Assembly (NCBI RefSeq): GCF_001969365.1
Contig: NZ_CP019312.1
Location: 1,240,001 to 1,304,000 of the forward strand
Source: Tateyamaria omphalii
Lineage (GTDB): Bacteria; Pseudomonadota; Alphaproteobacteria; Rhodobacterales; Rhodobacteraceae
Length of the DNA stretch: 64,000 nt
Direction of reading: 5' to 3'
Below, piece by piece: positions 31,033 through 40,787 of this stretch. The notes under the pieces are model-generated. The model made no database searches. It had not been told where the DNA came from and saw only the letters and a program-made list of their open reading frames with translations. Made by a program: the position numbers and the translations under genes. Numbering within the stretch: position 1 is the first letter of the stretch; each line of letters begins with the position of its first letter.

Positions 31033-31066
31033 CGGGAGTTTAATTGGCCAAGTGAAGAGAGCAGGA
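31033..31066 (+). repeat. Intergenic repeat-like leader element, copy 2
   Basis: Similar in order and spacing to the element before the ureohydrolase at 29109: gggagttta, a short spacer, then tgaagagagcag, which supplies the RBS of the DUF1499 gene. Confidence 0.4.
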
Positions 31067-31482
31067 TGAAGATTGCGATGTATCTAGCTGCTGCCGTTGT
31101 TGTTTTGGCCATCGGATTGGTGGCCTTCGTTCGGTTTTCACCGACGGATGCGTCGCAATGGCACGTGCCGATTGCCGAGACAGAGAGCCGGGACATGGCG
31201 GGCGGTGCCATCCGGGTGATCGAGGCCGATGCCGGTGCTCTCGCGCGGGTGGATGCAGCCGCGCGCGAACTTCCGCGCACCCAGGCCATTGCCGGGTCGG
31301 TGGAGGAGGGGCGCATCACCTATCAGACGCGCAGCAAATGGATCGGATTTCCCGACTACACCACGGTCGAATACACCGACGGTCTGCTGAGGATGCATGC
31401 CCGCCTGCGCTTTGGCCGGTCAGATCTGGGCGTCAACCGCGAGCGACTTGAGCGGTTGCTGGTCGCCGCCGGAGAGGGATGA
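31066..31482 (+). CDS. DUF1499-family membrane-anchored protein
   Basis: 138 residues with an N-terminal membrane anchor (residues ~4-24, AMYLAAAVVVLAIGLVAFV) and a DUF1499-like periplasmic domain with DAAARELPRTQAI, TYQTRSKWIGFPDYTTVEY and RFGRSDLGVNRERLERLL. Family function unknown. The 3' end overlaps the convergent small secreted-protein gene by 63 bp. Confidence 0.8.
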   Translation: MKIAMYLAAAVVVLAIGLVAFVRFSPTDASQWHVPIAETESRDMAGGAIRVIEADAGALARVDAAARELPRTQAIAGSVEEGRITYQTRSKWIGFPDYTTVEYTDGLLRMHARLRFGRSDLGVNRERLERLLVAAGEG

Positions 31483-31710
31483 GCTAAGGCACCCTTCCTC
31501 GACCTGGCGCCACATTGGCGAGTTCAGCGACATCTGGCACTGTGCCATGAACATGCGGCCATCCACCTGCATGCAGATTGTCTGGCCCAGTTCAATGCGG
31601 CTGCCGGTCTTGTCCGTGCAGTAGCATTCGACCGTCTTGCCCGAGGGTGATGTCACATCCGCCAGTGCAGGGCTGGCCATCAACAGGAATATCAACGTTT
31701 TGCGCATCAT
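31420..31710 (-). CDS. Small secreted cysteine-containing protein
   Basis: 96 residues (or 95 from the second ATG at 31707). A signal peptide (KTLIFLLMASPALA, cleavage near residue 17) precedes a short domain with cysteines in TVECYCTD, TICMQVDG, AQCQMSLNSPMW and EEGC, consistent with two or three disulfides in the periplasm. The tail after EEGC lies wholly in the overlap with the DUF1499 gene and looks like a low-complexity extension. Function unknown. Confidence 0.65.
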   Translation of the reverse strand: MMRKTLIFLLMASPALADVTSPSGKTVECYCTDKTGSRIELGQTICMQVDGRMFMAQCQMSLNSPMWRQVEEGCLSSSLSGGDQQPLKSLAVDAQI

Positions 31711-31772
31711 GCAGGCGAGTATAGCACAGTCCGCCCCTTGACCAATACCCTGGCTTGGATCAAACCGGCGTT

Positions 31773-32822
31773 ATGATCCCCGAAGACCGCCTTGTTCAGA
31801 TCACACAACGCTTTCAGTATCTTGAGGCTGCCATGGCCGATGGGTCGGGTGACATTGCGGCCTTGGCCAAGGAATATTCCGACCTTAAACCGGTCGTGGA
31901 CCAGATCAGCGCTTATCAGCAGATCGTCGCCGACATGGAGGAGGCTCAGGTGATGCTGGCCGATCCGGACATGGCGGAACTGGCCGAAGAAGAGCTGCCG
32001 CGCCTCAAGGCCGCGCTGCCCGAAGCGGAGGCGGCGCTCCAGATCGCTCTGTTGCCCAAGGATGCGGCGGATGCCAAGCCCGCGATGCTGGAGATCCGGC
32101 CGGGCACCGGGGGTGATGAGGCGGCGCTGTTCGCCGGTGATCTATTGCGGATGTATCACCGCTATGCCGAAGCGCGCGGCTGGAAGCTCGATATTGTCGA
32201 AGAGCAAGCCACCGAGCTGGGCGGGATCAAGGAAGTGGTTGCCCATATCACCGGCGAAAATGTCTTTGCCCGGATGAAGTTCGAAAGCGGGGTGCACCGC
32301 GTGCAGAGGGTGCCCACCACCGAAAGCGGCGGGCGCATCCACACCTCTGCTGCGACGGTGGCCGTGCTGCCCGAAGCGGAGGATGTCGATATCGACGTAG
32401 CGCAACAGGACATCCGCATCGACACGATGCGTGCGTCCGGTGCGGGCGGCCAGCATGTCAACACAACAGATAGTGCCGTGCGCATCACCCACCTGCCCAC
32501 CGGCATCGTGGTGACCAGCAGCGAGAAGTCGCAGCACCGCAACCGCGAGATTGCGATGCAGGTGCTGCGCGCGCGTCTATACGATCTGGAACGTAGCCGT
32601 GTGGACAGTGAACGCTCTGCCGATCGGGCCGCACAGGTGGGATCGGGCGACCGGTCAGAGCGGATCCGCACCTACAATTTCCCGCAGGGCCGCATGACCG
32701 ATCACCGGATCAACCTGACGCTTTATAAGCTGGATCAGGTGATGCAGGGCGATCTGGACGAGGTGATCGACGCGTTGACTGCAGATGCACAGGCCCGGCT
32801 GATGGCCGAGATGGGCACGTGA
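31773..32822 (+). CDS. prfA: Peptide chain release factor 1
   Basis: Recognises UAA/UAG and triggers peptide release. The 349 residues contain the catalytic GGQ loop in [19 protein letters not shown], the [14 protein letters not shown] motif, and a codon-recognition loop region around [19 protein letters not shown] (with the PxT signature as PTT). The ATG at 31773 fits homologues better than the in-frame TTG at 31755. It overlaps prmC, which methylates the GGQ glutamine, by 4 bp. Confidence 0.96.
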   Translation: MIPEDRLVQITQRFQYLEAAMADGSGDIAALAKEYSDLKPVVDQISAYQQIVADMEEAQVMLADPDMAELAEEELPRLKAALPEAEAALQIALLPKDAADAKPAMLEIRPGTGGDEAALFAGDLLRMYHRYAEARGWKLDIVEEQATELGGIKEVVAHITGENVFARMKFESGVHRVQRVPTTESGGRIHTSAATVAVLPEAEDVDIDVAQQDIRIDTMRASGAGGQHVNTTDSAVRITHLPTGIVVTSSEKSQHRNREIAMQVLRARLYDLERSRVDSERSADRAAQVGSGDRSERIRTYNFPQGRMTDHRINLTLYKLDQVMQGDLDEVIDALTADAQARLMAEMGT

Positions 32823-33655
32823 CCACCGCTGCCGAAGCCATGGTTGCCGCCACCGCGCGGCTGCGGGCCGCCGGTGTGCCGGACCCGGCCCGCGACGCGC
32901 GCGTCCTGCTGGCGCATGCGGCGCAGGTGGATGCCGCACGCGTGACACTGATCGCGCCCGAAGACATCGCACCCGATATCGCCGACCGCTACGACCACCT
33001 GATCGCCCTGCGCGCCGTGCGCGTGCCCGTAAGCCACCTGATCGGGCAGCGCGAATTTTATGGGCGTGCCTTCAAGGTGAGCGCCGACGTGCTGGACCCG
33101 CGGCCCGAAACCGAAACACTGGTCGAGGCGGCGCTGAGCGAAGACTTTGCGCGCGTTCTGGATCTGGGCACCGGGTCCGGGTGTTTGCTGGTGACCCTTC
33201 TCGCAGAGCGGACCGAGGCGCATGGCGTGGGTGTCGATCTGTCGGAGGCGGCCTGTTTGCAAGCCTCGGCCAATGCGGTGCTGCATGGTGTGACCGCGCG
33301 GGCCGCGATCCGGCAGGGGGATTGGTTCGATCCGGTCGAGGGCCGGTTCGACCTGATCGTGGCGAACCCGCCCTATCTGTCGGCCTTTGAAATGGAAGAG
33401 GTCGACCCGGAATTGCGCGACCACGAACCCCGCATGGCCCTGACGGACGAGGGCGATGGCTTGACCGCCTATCGCACCATTGCCGATCAGGCGGGCAGCT
33501 ATCTGACTGCGCAAGGCCGGGTCCTGTGCGAGATCGGATGGCAGCAGGGCGCCGACGTGCGCACCATTTTCGAGAACGGGGGGTGGGGCATCATAGACGT
33601 TCTGCCAGATCTTGATGGACGCGACCGTGTCCTTCTTGCGCGGAATCCGGCGTGA
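32819..33655 (+). CDS. prmC: Release factor glutamine methyltransferase PrmC
   Basis: SAM-dependent methylation of the GGQ glutamine of release factors. The 278 residues have an N-terminal helical domain (~1-75), the SAM-binding [32 protein letters not shown], and the catalytic NPPY in [14 protein letters not shown] start with a GTGA overlap on prfA, the usual arrangement for substrate and modifier. Confidence 0.95.
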   Translation: MTTAAEAMVAATARLRAAGVPDPARDARVLLAHAAQVDAARVTLIAPEDIAPDIADRYDHLIALRAVRVPVSHLIGQREFYGRAFKVSADVLDPRPETETLVEAALSEDFARVLDLGTGSGCLLVTLLAERTEAHGVGVDLSEAACLQASANAVLHGVTARAAIRQGDWFDPVEGRFDLIVANPPYLSAFEMEEVDPELRDHEPRMALTDEGDGLTAYRTIADQAGSYLTAQGRVLCEIGWQQGADVRTIFENGGWGIIDVLPDLDGRDRVLLARNPA

Positions 33656-33858
33656 CCGGGTCAAAAAGTGTCTAAATTGCCCCTTTAACCCTTGTCGTCC
33701 GGGCCTGAGCGTGCATATTCGGTTCCAGACGTAGATCGCGCAGCTTCGGTGGTGCAGCAGCGTCCCATCCACAAGATCGCCAAGAGACTGTGACACGCAA
33801 CCACGATGATGCGGCACAGGCGATCCAAAAGTATTATGCCAGAGAGCTGAACACATCC

Positions 33859-34425
33859 ATGAAGTCTTCGAGATCACGGTCCCGGTCCAAGAGCAACCGC
33901 AACCGCAATTCGGGTGGTGGCGGCGGTAACGTCGTCAACCGCGTGTTCGATAGTTCCGGCCCCGAGGGCAAGGTGCGCGGCACGCCGCAGCAGATTATCG
34001 ACAAGTACAACCAACTGGCTCGCGACTCGCAATTGTCCGGCGACCGGGTCGCGACCGAGAACTTTCAGCAGCACGCAGAGCATTACCTGCGCATGCTGGC
34101 CGAAGCACAGCGCGAGATTGATTCCCGCCGGGAAGAGCAGGAGCGCCAGAACCGCGAGCGCCAGGCCGAGCGCGACCGCGAGCGTGCCGCCCGTCAGGAG
34201 CAGGATGCCAACACCAGCGCCGATCCGGCCGAGGCGCCGCAACCGGATGTGGTCGACAGCGAGGGTGACAGCGGCCTGGTGGAAACGCCGGAAAGCCAAC
34301 CCAAGCCCAAGCCGAAATCGACCCGCAGCCGGTCCCGCAAGCCCAAGGCCGAGCCTGCAGCAGAGCAGGCCGATGCGCAGCCGCAATCTGACGCGGACGG
34401 ACCCGCGCCGGAAGCTGCTGAGTAA
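33859..34425 (+). CDS. DUF4167 domain protein
   Basis: 188 residues. The N-terminus is a Ser/Arg/Lys-rich stretch (KSSRSRSRSKSNRNRN), then the DUF4167 core VFDSSGPEGKVRGTPQQI, DKYNQLARDSQLSGDRV, ENFQQHAEHYLRMLAEAQ. A charged coiled coil (~90-120) and an acidic/Lys-Pro low-complexity tail follow. The domain is common in alphaproteobacteria; an RNA-related role is only suspected. The ATG at 33859 gives the family start; a GTG at 33790 would add 23 residues. Confidence 0.85.
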   Translation: MKSSRSRSRSKSNRNRNSGGGGGNVVNRVFDSSGPEGKVRGTPQQIIDKYNQLARDSQLSGDRVATENFQQHAEHYLRMLAEAQREIDSRREEQERQNRERQAERDRERAARQEQDANTSADPAEAPQPDVVDSEGDSGLVETPESQPKPKPKSTRSRSRKPKAEPAAEQADAQPQSDADGPAPEAAE

Positions 34426-34445
34426 GCACTTATTCTGAACGCAAG

Positions 34446-34470
34446 ACGGGCGTGCCATTGGCGCGCCCGT
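34446..34470. terminator. Hairpin between DUF4167 gene and rsmA
   Basis: ACGGGCG / CGCCCGT arms with an 11-base loop lie in the 52-bp gap between convergent genes, followed by a T-containing stretch (tgtcgttt). Confidence 0.5.
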
Positions 34471-34477
34471 TGTCGTT

Positions 34478-35320
34478 TCAGCCCTTGGCGACTTCGCGGG
34501 CGAGGGCGCAGAAGGCCTCAAGCGGCAGCTGTTCGGCCCGGTCGGTCGGCTTGATCCCTGCGGCCATCAGACGGTCTTCGATGTCTGGGGCTGTGCCCTT
34601 GAGCGCGGCGCGCAGCATCTTGCGACGTTGATTGAATGCGGCGGCGACCACGCGGCTGAGCACGGCGGCATCGGCGTCGAACTTGGGCTCCGGCAGAGCG
34701 TTCAGATGGACAACCGCGCTCGACACTTTTGGCGGCGGCGTGAAAGCGTCCGGTGGCAGTGACAGCACGATCCGGGCATCCGCGCGCCACTGCGCCAGAA
34801 CGGCGAGGCGGCCATAGGTCTTTGAGCCCGGCTGCGCCACGATCCGTTCGGCCACCTCGCGCTGGAACATAAGCGTCAGCGATTGCCAGAAGGGCGGCCA
34901 GACGGGCGGCGTGAGCCAGCGCACCAGCAATTCCGTGCCCACGTTGTAGGGCAGGTTGGCCGCGACGCGGATGGGCGGTGTCAGGTGCGCCAGCGGATCA
35001 ATCTCGAGCGCGTCGCCCTCAATCACCTGCAGGCGGCCCGGATAGCGGTCGGCAATCTCGGCCAGGGCGGGCAGGCAGCGGGCATCCTTTTCGATGGCGA
35101 GCACTTTGCGCGCGCCTTCGGACAGAAGCCCACGCGTCAGCCCGCCGGGGCCGGGGCCAATCTCAAGCACATCGGAGCCGCTCAGATCACCAGCCTGCCG
35201 CGCGATCTTGGCCGTCAGGTTCAGGTCGAGCAGGAAGTTCTGCCCCAGCGCCTTGCGCGCGCTCAGCCCGTGGGTGGCGATCACCTCGCGCAGCGGGGGC
35301 AGGTCGTCGATGGCGCTCAT
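34478..35320 (-). CDS. rsmA: 16S rRNA dimethyltransferase RsmA (KsgA)
   Basis: Dimethylates A1518 and A1519 in the 3'-terminal helix of 16S rRNA. The 280 residues have [14 protein letters not shown] at residues ~19-32, the SAM motif [26 protein letters not shown] and the catalytic [14 protein letters not shown], plus the C-terminal RNA-binding helical domain with [12 protein letters not shown]. Last gene of the lptF-lptG-lptD-surA-pdxA-rsmA operon, overlapping pdxA by 4 bp. Confidence 0.96.
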   Translation of the reverse strand: MSAIDDLPPLREVIATHGLSARKALGQNFLLDLNLTAKIARQAGDLSGSDVLEIGPGPGGLTRGLLSEGARKVLAIEKDARCLPALAEIADRYPGRLQVIEGDALEIDPLAHLTPPIRVAANLPYNVGTELLVRWLTPPVWPPFWQSLTLMFQREVAERIVAQPGSKTYGRLAVLAQWRADARIVLSLPPDAFTPPPKVSSAVVHLNALPEPKFDADAAVLSRVVAAAFNQRRKMLRAALKGTAPDIEDRLMAAGIKPTDRAEQLPLEAFCALAREVAKG

Positions 35321-36279
35321 GCGCCCTGCGCCATCTTGTGGGCGAGGCGAATGGCTTCGATCATGCTGGTGGGGTTGGCGATGCCGCGCCCGGCGATGTC
35401 GAATGCGGTGCCGTGATCGGGCGAGGTGCGGATGATCGGCAGGCCGAGGGTGACATTCACGCCGCGGTCGAAATCCAGCGTCTTGATCGGGATCAGCGCC
35501 TGGTCGTGATACATGCAGATCGCCACGTCATAGCGGCTGCGCGCAGCGGCGTGGAACATCGTATCGGCAGGCCAGGGGCCGGAGACGTCCAGACCGCCCT
35601 CTGCCATGTCGGCAACCAGATCCGTGATCCAGTCCTGCTCCTGCCGCCCCATGGCACCGCCTTCGCCCGCATGCGGGTTCAGCCCCGCGACGGCGATGCG
35701 GGGGGCGGGCAGGTGGAACTGGTCGCGCAAGGCCTGTGCCGTGATCTGGATCGTCTCGCGCAGCAGGTCCGGCGTGAGGGCGTCCGGGACATCCGCAAGC
35801 GCGATGTGGATGGTCGTCGGCACAACCCGCAGCGCGTCAGAGGCCAGCATCATGACGGCGCGGGGCGCGCCGGTGAGCGCCTCAAGGTATTCGGTGTGTC
35901 CGGGATAGGCAAAACCCGCGCCGTCCATCAGGACCTTCTTGTGGATGGGCGCGGTGCACAGCGCCGCCGCGTCCCCGTCCGTCACCAATCCGACGCCGCG
36001 CGCGATGACGTCGATGACGCCCTGCGCGTTCTCAAACGTCGGCTTGCCAGACGTGACCGGAGCGGGGAAGTCGTGGCGCAGGACGGGCAGGGCGTCAGTC
36101 GCGTCTACATCCTTGCAATCGGTGATTTCAGTCCAAGGCGTGTCCGCAGGCAGGTGCGTCGGATCACCCAGCCACACCATGGGGACGTCGTGGCGCAGGG
36201 CGGCCCAGGCCTTGGCTGCAATCTCCGGGCCGATGCCCGCCGGTTCGCCACAGCAGATGGCGACAGGCCGTGCCGTCAT
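35317..36279 (-). CDS. pdxA: 4-hydroxythreonine-4-phosphate dehydrogenase
   Basis: NAD-dependent oxidation in pyridoxal 5'-phosphate synthesis. The 320 residues start with [19 protein letters not shown]. Metal-site histidines are visible in [30 protein letters not shown] and [11 protein letters not shown], and [17 protein letters not shown] is near the C-terminus. It overlaps surA and rsmA by 4 bp each, the usual order in proteobacteria. Confidence 0.96.
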   Translation of the reverse strand: MTARPVAICCGEPAGIGPEIAAKAWAALRHDVPMVWLGDPTHLPADTPWTEITDCKDVDATDALPVLRHDFPAPVTSGKPTFENAQGVIDVIARGVGLVTDGDAAALCTAPIHKKVLMDGAGFAYPGHTEYLEALTGAPRAVMMLASDALRVVPTTIHIALADVPDALTPDLLRETIQITAQALRDQFHLPAPRIAVAGLNPHAGEGGAMGRQEQDWITDLVADMAEGGLDVSGPWPADTMFHAAARSRYDVAICMYHDQALIPIKTLDFDRGVNVTLGLPIIRTSPDHGTAFDIAGRGIANPTSMIEAIRLAHKMAQGA

Positions 36280-37523
36280 TCGAAGATGCGCACGTCGGCG
36301 TCAGCCCGCAGATCCGCCAGCAGTGTCTCGGAAAACGCGTTCAGGCGCTGGTTGCGCAGCTGGGAGGCGACCGCGGCCCGGTCGATCTCCTGATCTTCCT
36401 CGAGCGCGGGTGTGCGGCCACACAGCATCAGGAACACCAGCGTGCTCCCACCGGCGCGGGTCAGCGCGGTCGACACTTCGCCGGGGTCCAGCTTGGACAG
36501 TTCGATGGCGATGTCGTCGGGGATCTCCTCGGGCGGCAGGCTGCCACGGTCGAGCACGTTGTCAGGCTGACCTTGCGCGACGCCATAGAGGTCATCGCAG
36601 CGGTCCACCCGGGCGGCAATCGACTGGGCGCGCGACAGCGCTTCGGGCGTGCGCCCACCGTTGATATAGTACGCCGCGTACTCGATGGCCGAGAACGACC
36701 GCTGCGGGGCCTCGGTCTCGCGGATGTCGCGCAGCTGGAACAGGGCGACGGCGTTGGGGATCTGCAAGGGCGCTGTCACATCGCCCGGACCAAGCGCCAG
36801 CAGCAGCGGGCGCAGAACAGGCGGCAATTCAGAGATCGGGGTCCAGGGCAGGCGGCCCCCGGCGTCGCGCGATGCGGTCGCCGAAAAGCGGCGCGCAAAG
36901 CTCGAGAATTCGGCCTCTGTCGTTGCCTGAGCGATGATTTCGGCCTGCTCCAGCACCCGTTCCGCCTCTTGCGGCGGGGCCGGAATGATGATCTCGGACA
37001 CCAGCACTTCGATGCCGGAATTGCCGCGGGCGGACTGGACGGCGCGGTCAATCTCGCGGTCGCCGACATTCACACGGTTGCCAAAGCGGGCGCGAATGTA
37101 GTCGCGCCAGACAAGCTGCACGTTCACAAAGTCGCGGAAGGTCTCTTCGGCGACGCCCTCGCTGCTCAGCCCTTGTACAAACTCTTCGGTGGTCAGATCG
37201 GCGCGGGCGGCAAATTCCGCCAGGCCAGCGGCCAACTCGTCGGGGCCCAGCACAATGCCCACCGCGCGGGTTTCTGCCTCGCGCAGGCGGTCGCGGATCA
37301 ATTCTTCGATCACTTCGGTGCGGCCGCTGCCGCTGGCGCCGAGCAGGCGCAGAAAGCGCTGGCGTTGCTGCACCTCGAATTCGGTGATCGTGCGCTGGTC
37401 GACCTGTGCGACCGGGTCGAACAGACCCTGGGCCGGTGCCTGCATCGTCGACAGGACCAGCGCGCATGTTGCAATCAACGCTTGCCGAAATTTCTTACCG
37501 CTCATCTCGCCTGCTTTCCGCAT
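36276..37523 (-). CDS. surA: SurA-like periplasmic peptidyl-prolyl isomerase/chaperone
   Basis: Chaperones unfolded outer-membrane proteins to BAM. The 415 residues begin with a signal peptide (to about residue 32, STMQAPAQG). A SurA N-terminal helical domain follows (VAQVDQRTITEFEVQQR, EELIRDRLREAE), then parvulin-like regions such as VSEIIIPAPPQEAERV, with FARRFSATASRDAGGRLPW as a typical parvulin segment. The parvulin units are divergent. An alternative ATG at 37505 would shorten it by 6 residues; the longer start overlaps the lptD stop by 22 bp. Confidence 0.88.
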   Translation of the reverse strand: MRKAGEMSGKKFRQALIATCALVLSTMQAPAQGLFDPVAQVDQRTITEFEVQQRQRFLRLLGASGSGRTEVIEELIRDRLREAETRAVGIVLGPDELAAGLAEFAARADLTTEEFVQGLSSEGVAEETFRDFVNVQLVWRDYIRARFGNRVNVGDREIDRAVQSARGNSGIEVLVSEIIIPAPPQEAERVLEQAEIIAQATTEAEFSSFARRFSATASRDAGGRLPWTPISELPPVLRPLLLALGPGDVTAPLQIPNAVALFQLRDIRETEAPQRSFSAIEYAAYYINGGRTPEALSRAQSIAARVDRCDDLYGVAQGQPDNVLDRGSLPPEEIPDDIAIELSKLDPGEVSTALTRAGGSTLVFLMLCGRTPALEEDQEIDRAAVASQLRNQRLNAFSETLLADLRADADVRIFE

Positions 37524-39688
37524 GATCGTGTTTCCACGCGCTCCCCGGTGTTGACCGAGAACCCCCGCAGGGACACTGTTAACCCTAGACTGGTCGAGGG
37601 CTCAAGGGTTGTCGAGTCCGCGAAGGTGCGATTGACCGACAGGCCCACGGTGACGCATTCGTTGGTATAGGCCACCCCGGCGCCCGCCGTAGCGGCGCGA
37701 CCGGTTTCCAGATCGTATCGCCAGGTGGCGTTGGCGGTCCAGAAGCGGTCAATCTTGTAGCCGCCGTCGAATGTGACTTCGCCGATATTTGATTCCAGGT
37801 CGATATCGGGATCTTCGGATATCCAGACATAGCTGCCGCCCAAGCGCAGCCTGTCGCGTGTCCAGGCCCCGCGCACTTCGGCCTTGGACACATCAAAACT
37901 TTCGTTGAAAAGCGTGCGGCCATAAAGCGCCAGTCCGCCGTCAAATTCGAGCTTGCCCGCAAGCAGGAAATCCGAGGTGGTGCCAGAGAGGCCGGACGTT
38001 TCATTGAAGTCGGCTTGCTCTTCCTCGCGAAGTATCTGCGCCAGCGTCAGGCTGGCCGACCAGCCGTCCGGGTCCAGCCGCGCCCAGGTGCCGCCATAGG
38101 CCAGCGCCCAACCACGTTCGCGCCGGTCTTCGGACGGAAAGCGGCTGAGCGACAGCAGGTTGCCCTCGTCGAATTCGACGCGCGTGCTTTCGTCATTGGG
38201 CACGTGCAGGCCGTCGCCGCCAATCCAGGACAGCTGCGCGATGGGTTCGAAAAACTGACGCACGCCGTTGTTCCCGCGCCGGACCAGAGGGTAGCGCAGG
38301 GTGATCCCGGCCTTGGGCGCAAGGCCGCTGTCGCCGCTGCCAAAGGTGGCGTCATCGCTGACCCGAATGACATCGGCGGCCAGCCCGAGGGTCGATTGCA
38401 TTTGCAGGCCGCCGAACTGCATCGTCCGCAGCCACTCCGCGTCAAAGCTGAAGCGCAACACGTCCGTGCCATCCACAAACCCGTCGCCATCCGAGTCGAA
38501 ATCCACGTCCGAGGGGCGTTCGTGGGCGTGGGCTTCGGCCGCGAGACGCACTTCGCCGCCAATCCGGCCCGGGTGAAACCGTCGTTCATAGAGCGCATCA
38601 ACCACATCCGACGGCAAAAGGGCATCATCGTCGCCATCCCGCAGCGATTTGAAGTTGATGTAAGACAGGCGGATAAACTCGTCACGCCGCGCGCGGGACA
38701 GCTGGATCGTGCTGTCCAGCCGGTCTTTGCCGAACAGGCCGTAGTCGTTGAGATAGGCGTCGTCCGAGACGGATTCGATATCAAACTCGAGGACAAAGTC
38801 GCGGCGCAGGGCGAATTCGCCCGCCGCAAACAGGTAACCTCGTGCGTCATCCGGTTGCAGATCGTCATCGGAATAGGCGCCCTGCACGATGATCCGTCCG
38901 CGCCGAAACGCCTGGCGATAGCGGAATTCGAGCGTGCGCGTGCCGCTTGAAAAATACGGCGTCAGCGTGAGGTCGCGGTGATCGCCCAGCTTGAAGAAAT
39001 AGGGCACGGCCAGCCCGGTCCCGAGGCGGGAATTGAAACGGATCTGCGGCAGCAAGACACCGGTCGCCCGTTCAAGGGTCGGGTCGGGCAAGCGCAGCCG
39101 TGGCAGGTAGAAGATGGGTGTGTTCAGCACCCGCAATTGCATGCCGTCGAAATACAGCTGGCGCTCCTCCTGGTCGTGGACAACGCGCTTGGCCCGGATC
39201 TGCCACAGCGGGGGCCGGGGATCGTCCTCGCAGATGCGGCAGGATGTGACGGCAGTCTTGTAAAGCTGAGTGTAGCGCCCGCCGACGCGGTTCATCTGCA
39301 CCGACGCAAGCTGCAACTGGTCATTCAGCACAAGGCGCGCGCCGGTCAGAAGGCCGTTTTCGAGGTCTTCGCTCAGTTCGGCCTGGCTGGCGAGGATCAG
39401 GACACTCTCGCCGTCTTCGATCACGATGGGGCCAGTTATGGTCAGCGCACCGGTGTCGGGGTTGTATTCGATGGCCTGCGCGCTGAGCCGTGTGGTGCCC
39501 TGGAATGCCTCGACATTGCCGCGGGCGATCAGGCGGCGGTCGCGGGTCACCTCGATGTCGTCTGCCACCAAGACGGCCGCTGGTGCTTCGGTCGCTGGTG
39601 CATCCGGTTGCGTCTGCGCGATAGCGTGGCCGGTCACTGCCGTCAGCAGCAGGCAGGCCGCCGTGATATGTCGGAAGATGCGCCGCAC
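37502..39688 (-). CDS. lptD: LPS-assembly outer-membrane protein LptD
   Basis: Outer-membrane translocon that inserts lipopolysaccharide. The 728 residues from GTG 39688 start with a signal peptide (RHITAACLLLTAVTGHAIAQ). An OstA/LptA-like jellyroll domain follows (~35-140, DIEVTRDRRLIARGNVEAFQ), then the CRIC motif typical of LptD (SCRICEDDPRPPLWQIRAKR) and a large beta-barrel ending in the C-terminal aromatic/charged strand. The GTG lies 1 bp after the lptG stop; the open frame upstream is inside lptG. Confidence 0.94.
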   Translation of the reverse strand: MRRIFRHITAACLLLTAVTGHAIAQTQPDAPATEAPAAVLVADDIEVTRDRRLIARGNVEAFQGTTRLSAQAIEYNPDTGALTITGPIVIEDGESVLILASQAELSEDLENGLLTGARLVLNDQLQLASVQMNRVGGRYTQLYKTAVTSCRICEDDPRPPLWQIRAKRVVHDQEERQLYFDGMQLRVLNTPIFYLPRLRLPDPTLERATGVLLPQIRFNSRLGTGLAVPYFFKLGDHRDLTLTPYFSSGTRTLEFRYRQAFRRGRIIVQGAYSDDDLQPDDARGYLFAAGEFALRRDFVLEFDIESVSDDAYLNDYGLFGKDRLDSTIQLSRARRDEFIRLSYINFKSLRDGDDDALLPSDVVDALYERRFHPGRIGGEVRLAAEAHAHERPSDVDFDSDGDGFVDGTDVLRFSFDAEWLRTMQFGGLQMQSTLGLAADVIRVSDDATFGSGDSGLAPKAGITLRYPLVRRGNNGVRQFFEPIAQLSWIGGDGLHVPNDESTRVEFDEGNLLSLSRFPSEDRRERGWALAYGGTWARLDPDGWSASLTLAQILREEEQADFNETSGLSGTTSDFLLAGKLEFDGGLALYGRTLFNESFDVSKAEVRGAWTRDRLRLGGSYVWISEDPDIDLESNIGEVTFDGGYKIDRFWTANATWRYDLETGRAATAGAGVAYTNECVTVGLSVNRTFADSTTLEPSTSLGLTVSLRGFSVNTGERVETRSCGKQAR

Positions 39689-39689
39689 C

Positions 39690-40787
39690 CTAGCCGTCCT
39701 CTGCCCGCAAGAGCAGCCCGAGGGCCAGCAGGATCGACGCCACGGGCGGTGCCCATGCTGCCAGCAGCACGGGTATCTGGCCGTTTTCGCCCAGTATCTG
39801 TGCAAAGCTTCGGATGAAGTACAAACCAAACCCCAGCAACACCGCAGCCAGCACTGCCGTGCCGGTCCCCCCGAACCGGGTATGGCGCATCGTGAAGGCC
39901 GCGGCAACAAGAACCATGCCCATCAGAAAGATCGGGCGCGCCAGTTCCGTCTGCATCCAGACGACGTGCTTGCGGGCGGAAAACCCGGCCTGTTCCAACT
40001 GTTCGATGAACTCGGGCATGTCCCAGATCGACACGCCCGCCGGTGTGCCCAGACGTTCGCGAATGCTGTCCAGCGTCAGGGTCGAGGGGATTTCAAGGAT
40101 TTCGTGCTCGACCGCGTTGGCCTCGGGGTTGATCCCGACGGTCAGCGGCCACGCCTTGGCCATGCGCAGCGACCAGGCGCCGTCGCGCAGTGCGGCACTT
40201 GCCGCCTCGATCCTGCGGACGGGGCCGCCATTGGGCGCATAGGCGACAAAGGTCACGCCATAAAGCACGGAGGCATCCGCGTTGGACCGGGCCGCACGTA
40301 TCACCGTTTGTCCGGTGTCGCTGCCCTGGCGCAGCCACAACCCTTCTTCCGAGATGGACAGCGCCGACACGCCGCCCGAGCGATAGGTCTCGGCCAGGGT
40401 GGCGTAACGCTTGGATGTCGCGGCGACCATGGGGCCAAGGGTGGTCGTGGCCAGAATGCCGATGATGATCGACACGACGACGGGCCCCACAAGTGCCCGC
40501 AGGGCCGAGCGCCCTGCCGCTCGCGTCACCACCAATTCTGACGACCGGGCCAGCGACACGAAGAGCGCGACGGTGGCCAGGATCATGATAAGGGGAAGGA
40601 TCTGGTTCAGCGTTTCGGGCACATTCAGCAGCGTCAACCCGATCCGCTGAGCGAAGCCCACCCCGAATTGCGCAAATTTCCGCGTCTGGTCGATCAGATC
40701 GACGAGGCCGACGAGTGCGGTCAGCACCGCCGCAATACTCAGAAGGGCGAGCGCGAACCGGCGGGCGAAATACATGTGCAGAATCAT
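39690..40787 (-). CDS. lptG: LPS export permease LptG
   Basis: Inner-membrane subunit of the LptB2FG transporter that extracts LPS. The 365 residues have membrane helices at both ends (about 10-30, 50-80, 95-125 and three after 270) around a periplasmic beta-jellyroll (~135-265). ETLNQILPLIMILATVALFV is a typical YjgP/YjgQ segment. The ATG at 40787 overlaps the lptF stop as ATGA. Confidence 0.94.
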   Translation of the reverse strand: MILHMYFARRFALALLSIAAVLTALVGLVDLIDQTRKFAQFGVGFAQRIGLTLLNVPETLNQILPLIMILATVALFVSLARSSELVVTRAAGRSALRALVGPVVVSIIIGILATTTLGPMVAATSKRYATLAETYRSGGVSALSISEEGLWLRQGSDTGQTVIRAARSNADASVLYGVTFVAYAPNGGPVRRIEAASAALRDGAWSLRMAKAWPLTVGINPEANAVEHEILEIPSTLTLDSIRERLGTPAGVSIWDMPEFIEQLEQAGFSARKHVVWMQTELARPIFLMGMVLVAAAFTMRHTRFGGTGTAVLAAVLLGFGLYFIRSFAQILGENGQIPVLLAAWAPPVASILLALGLLLRAEDG

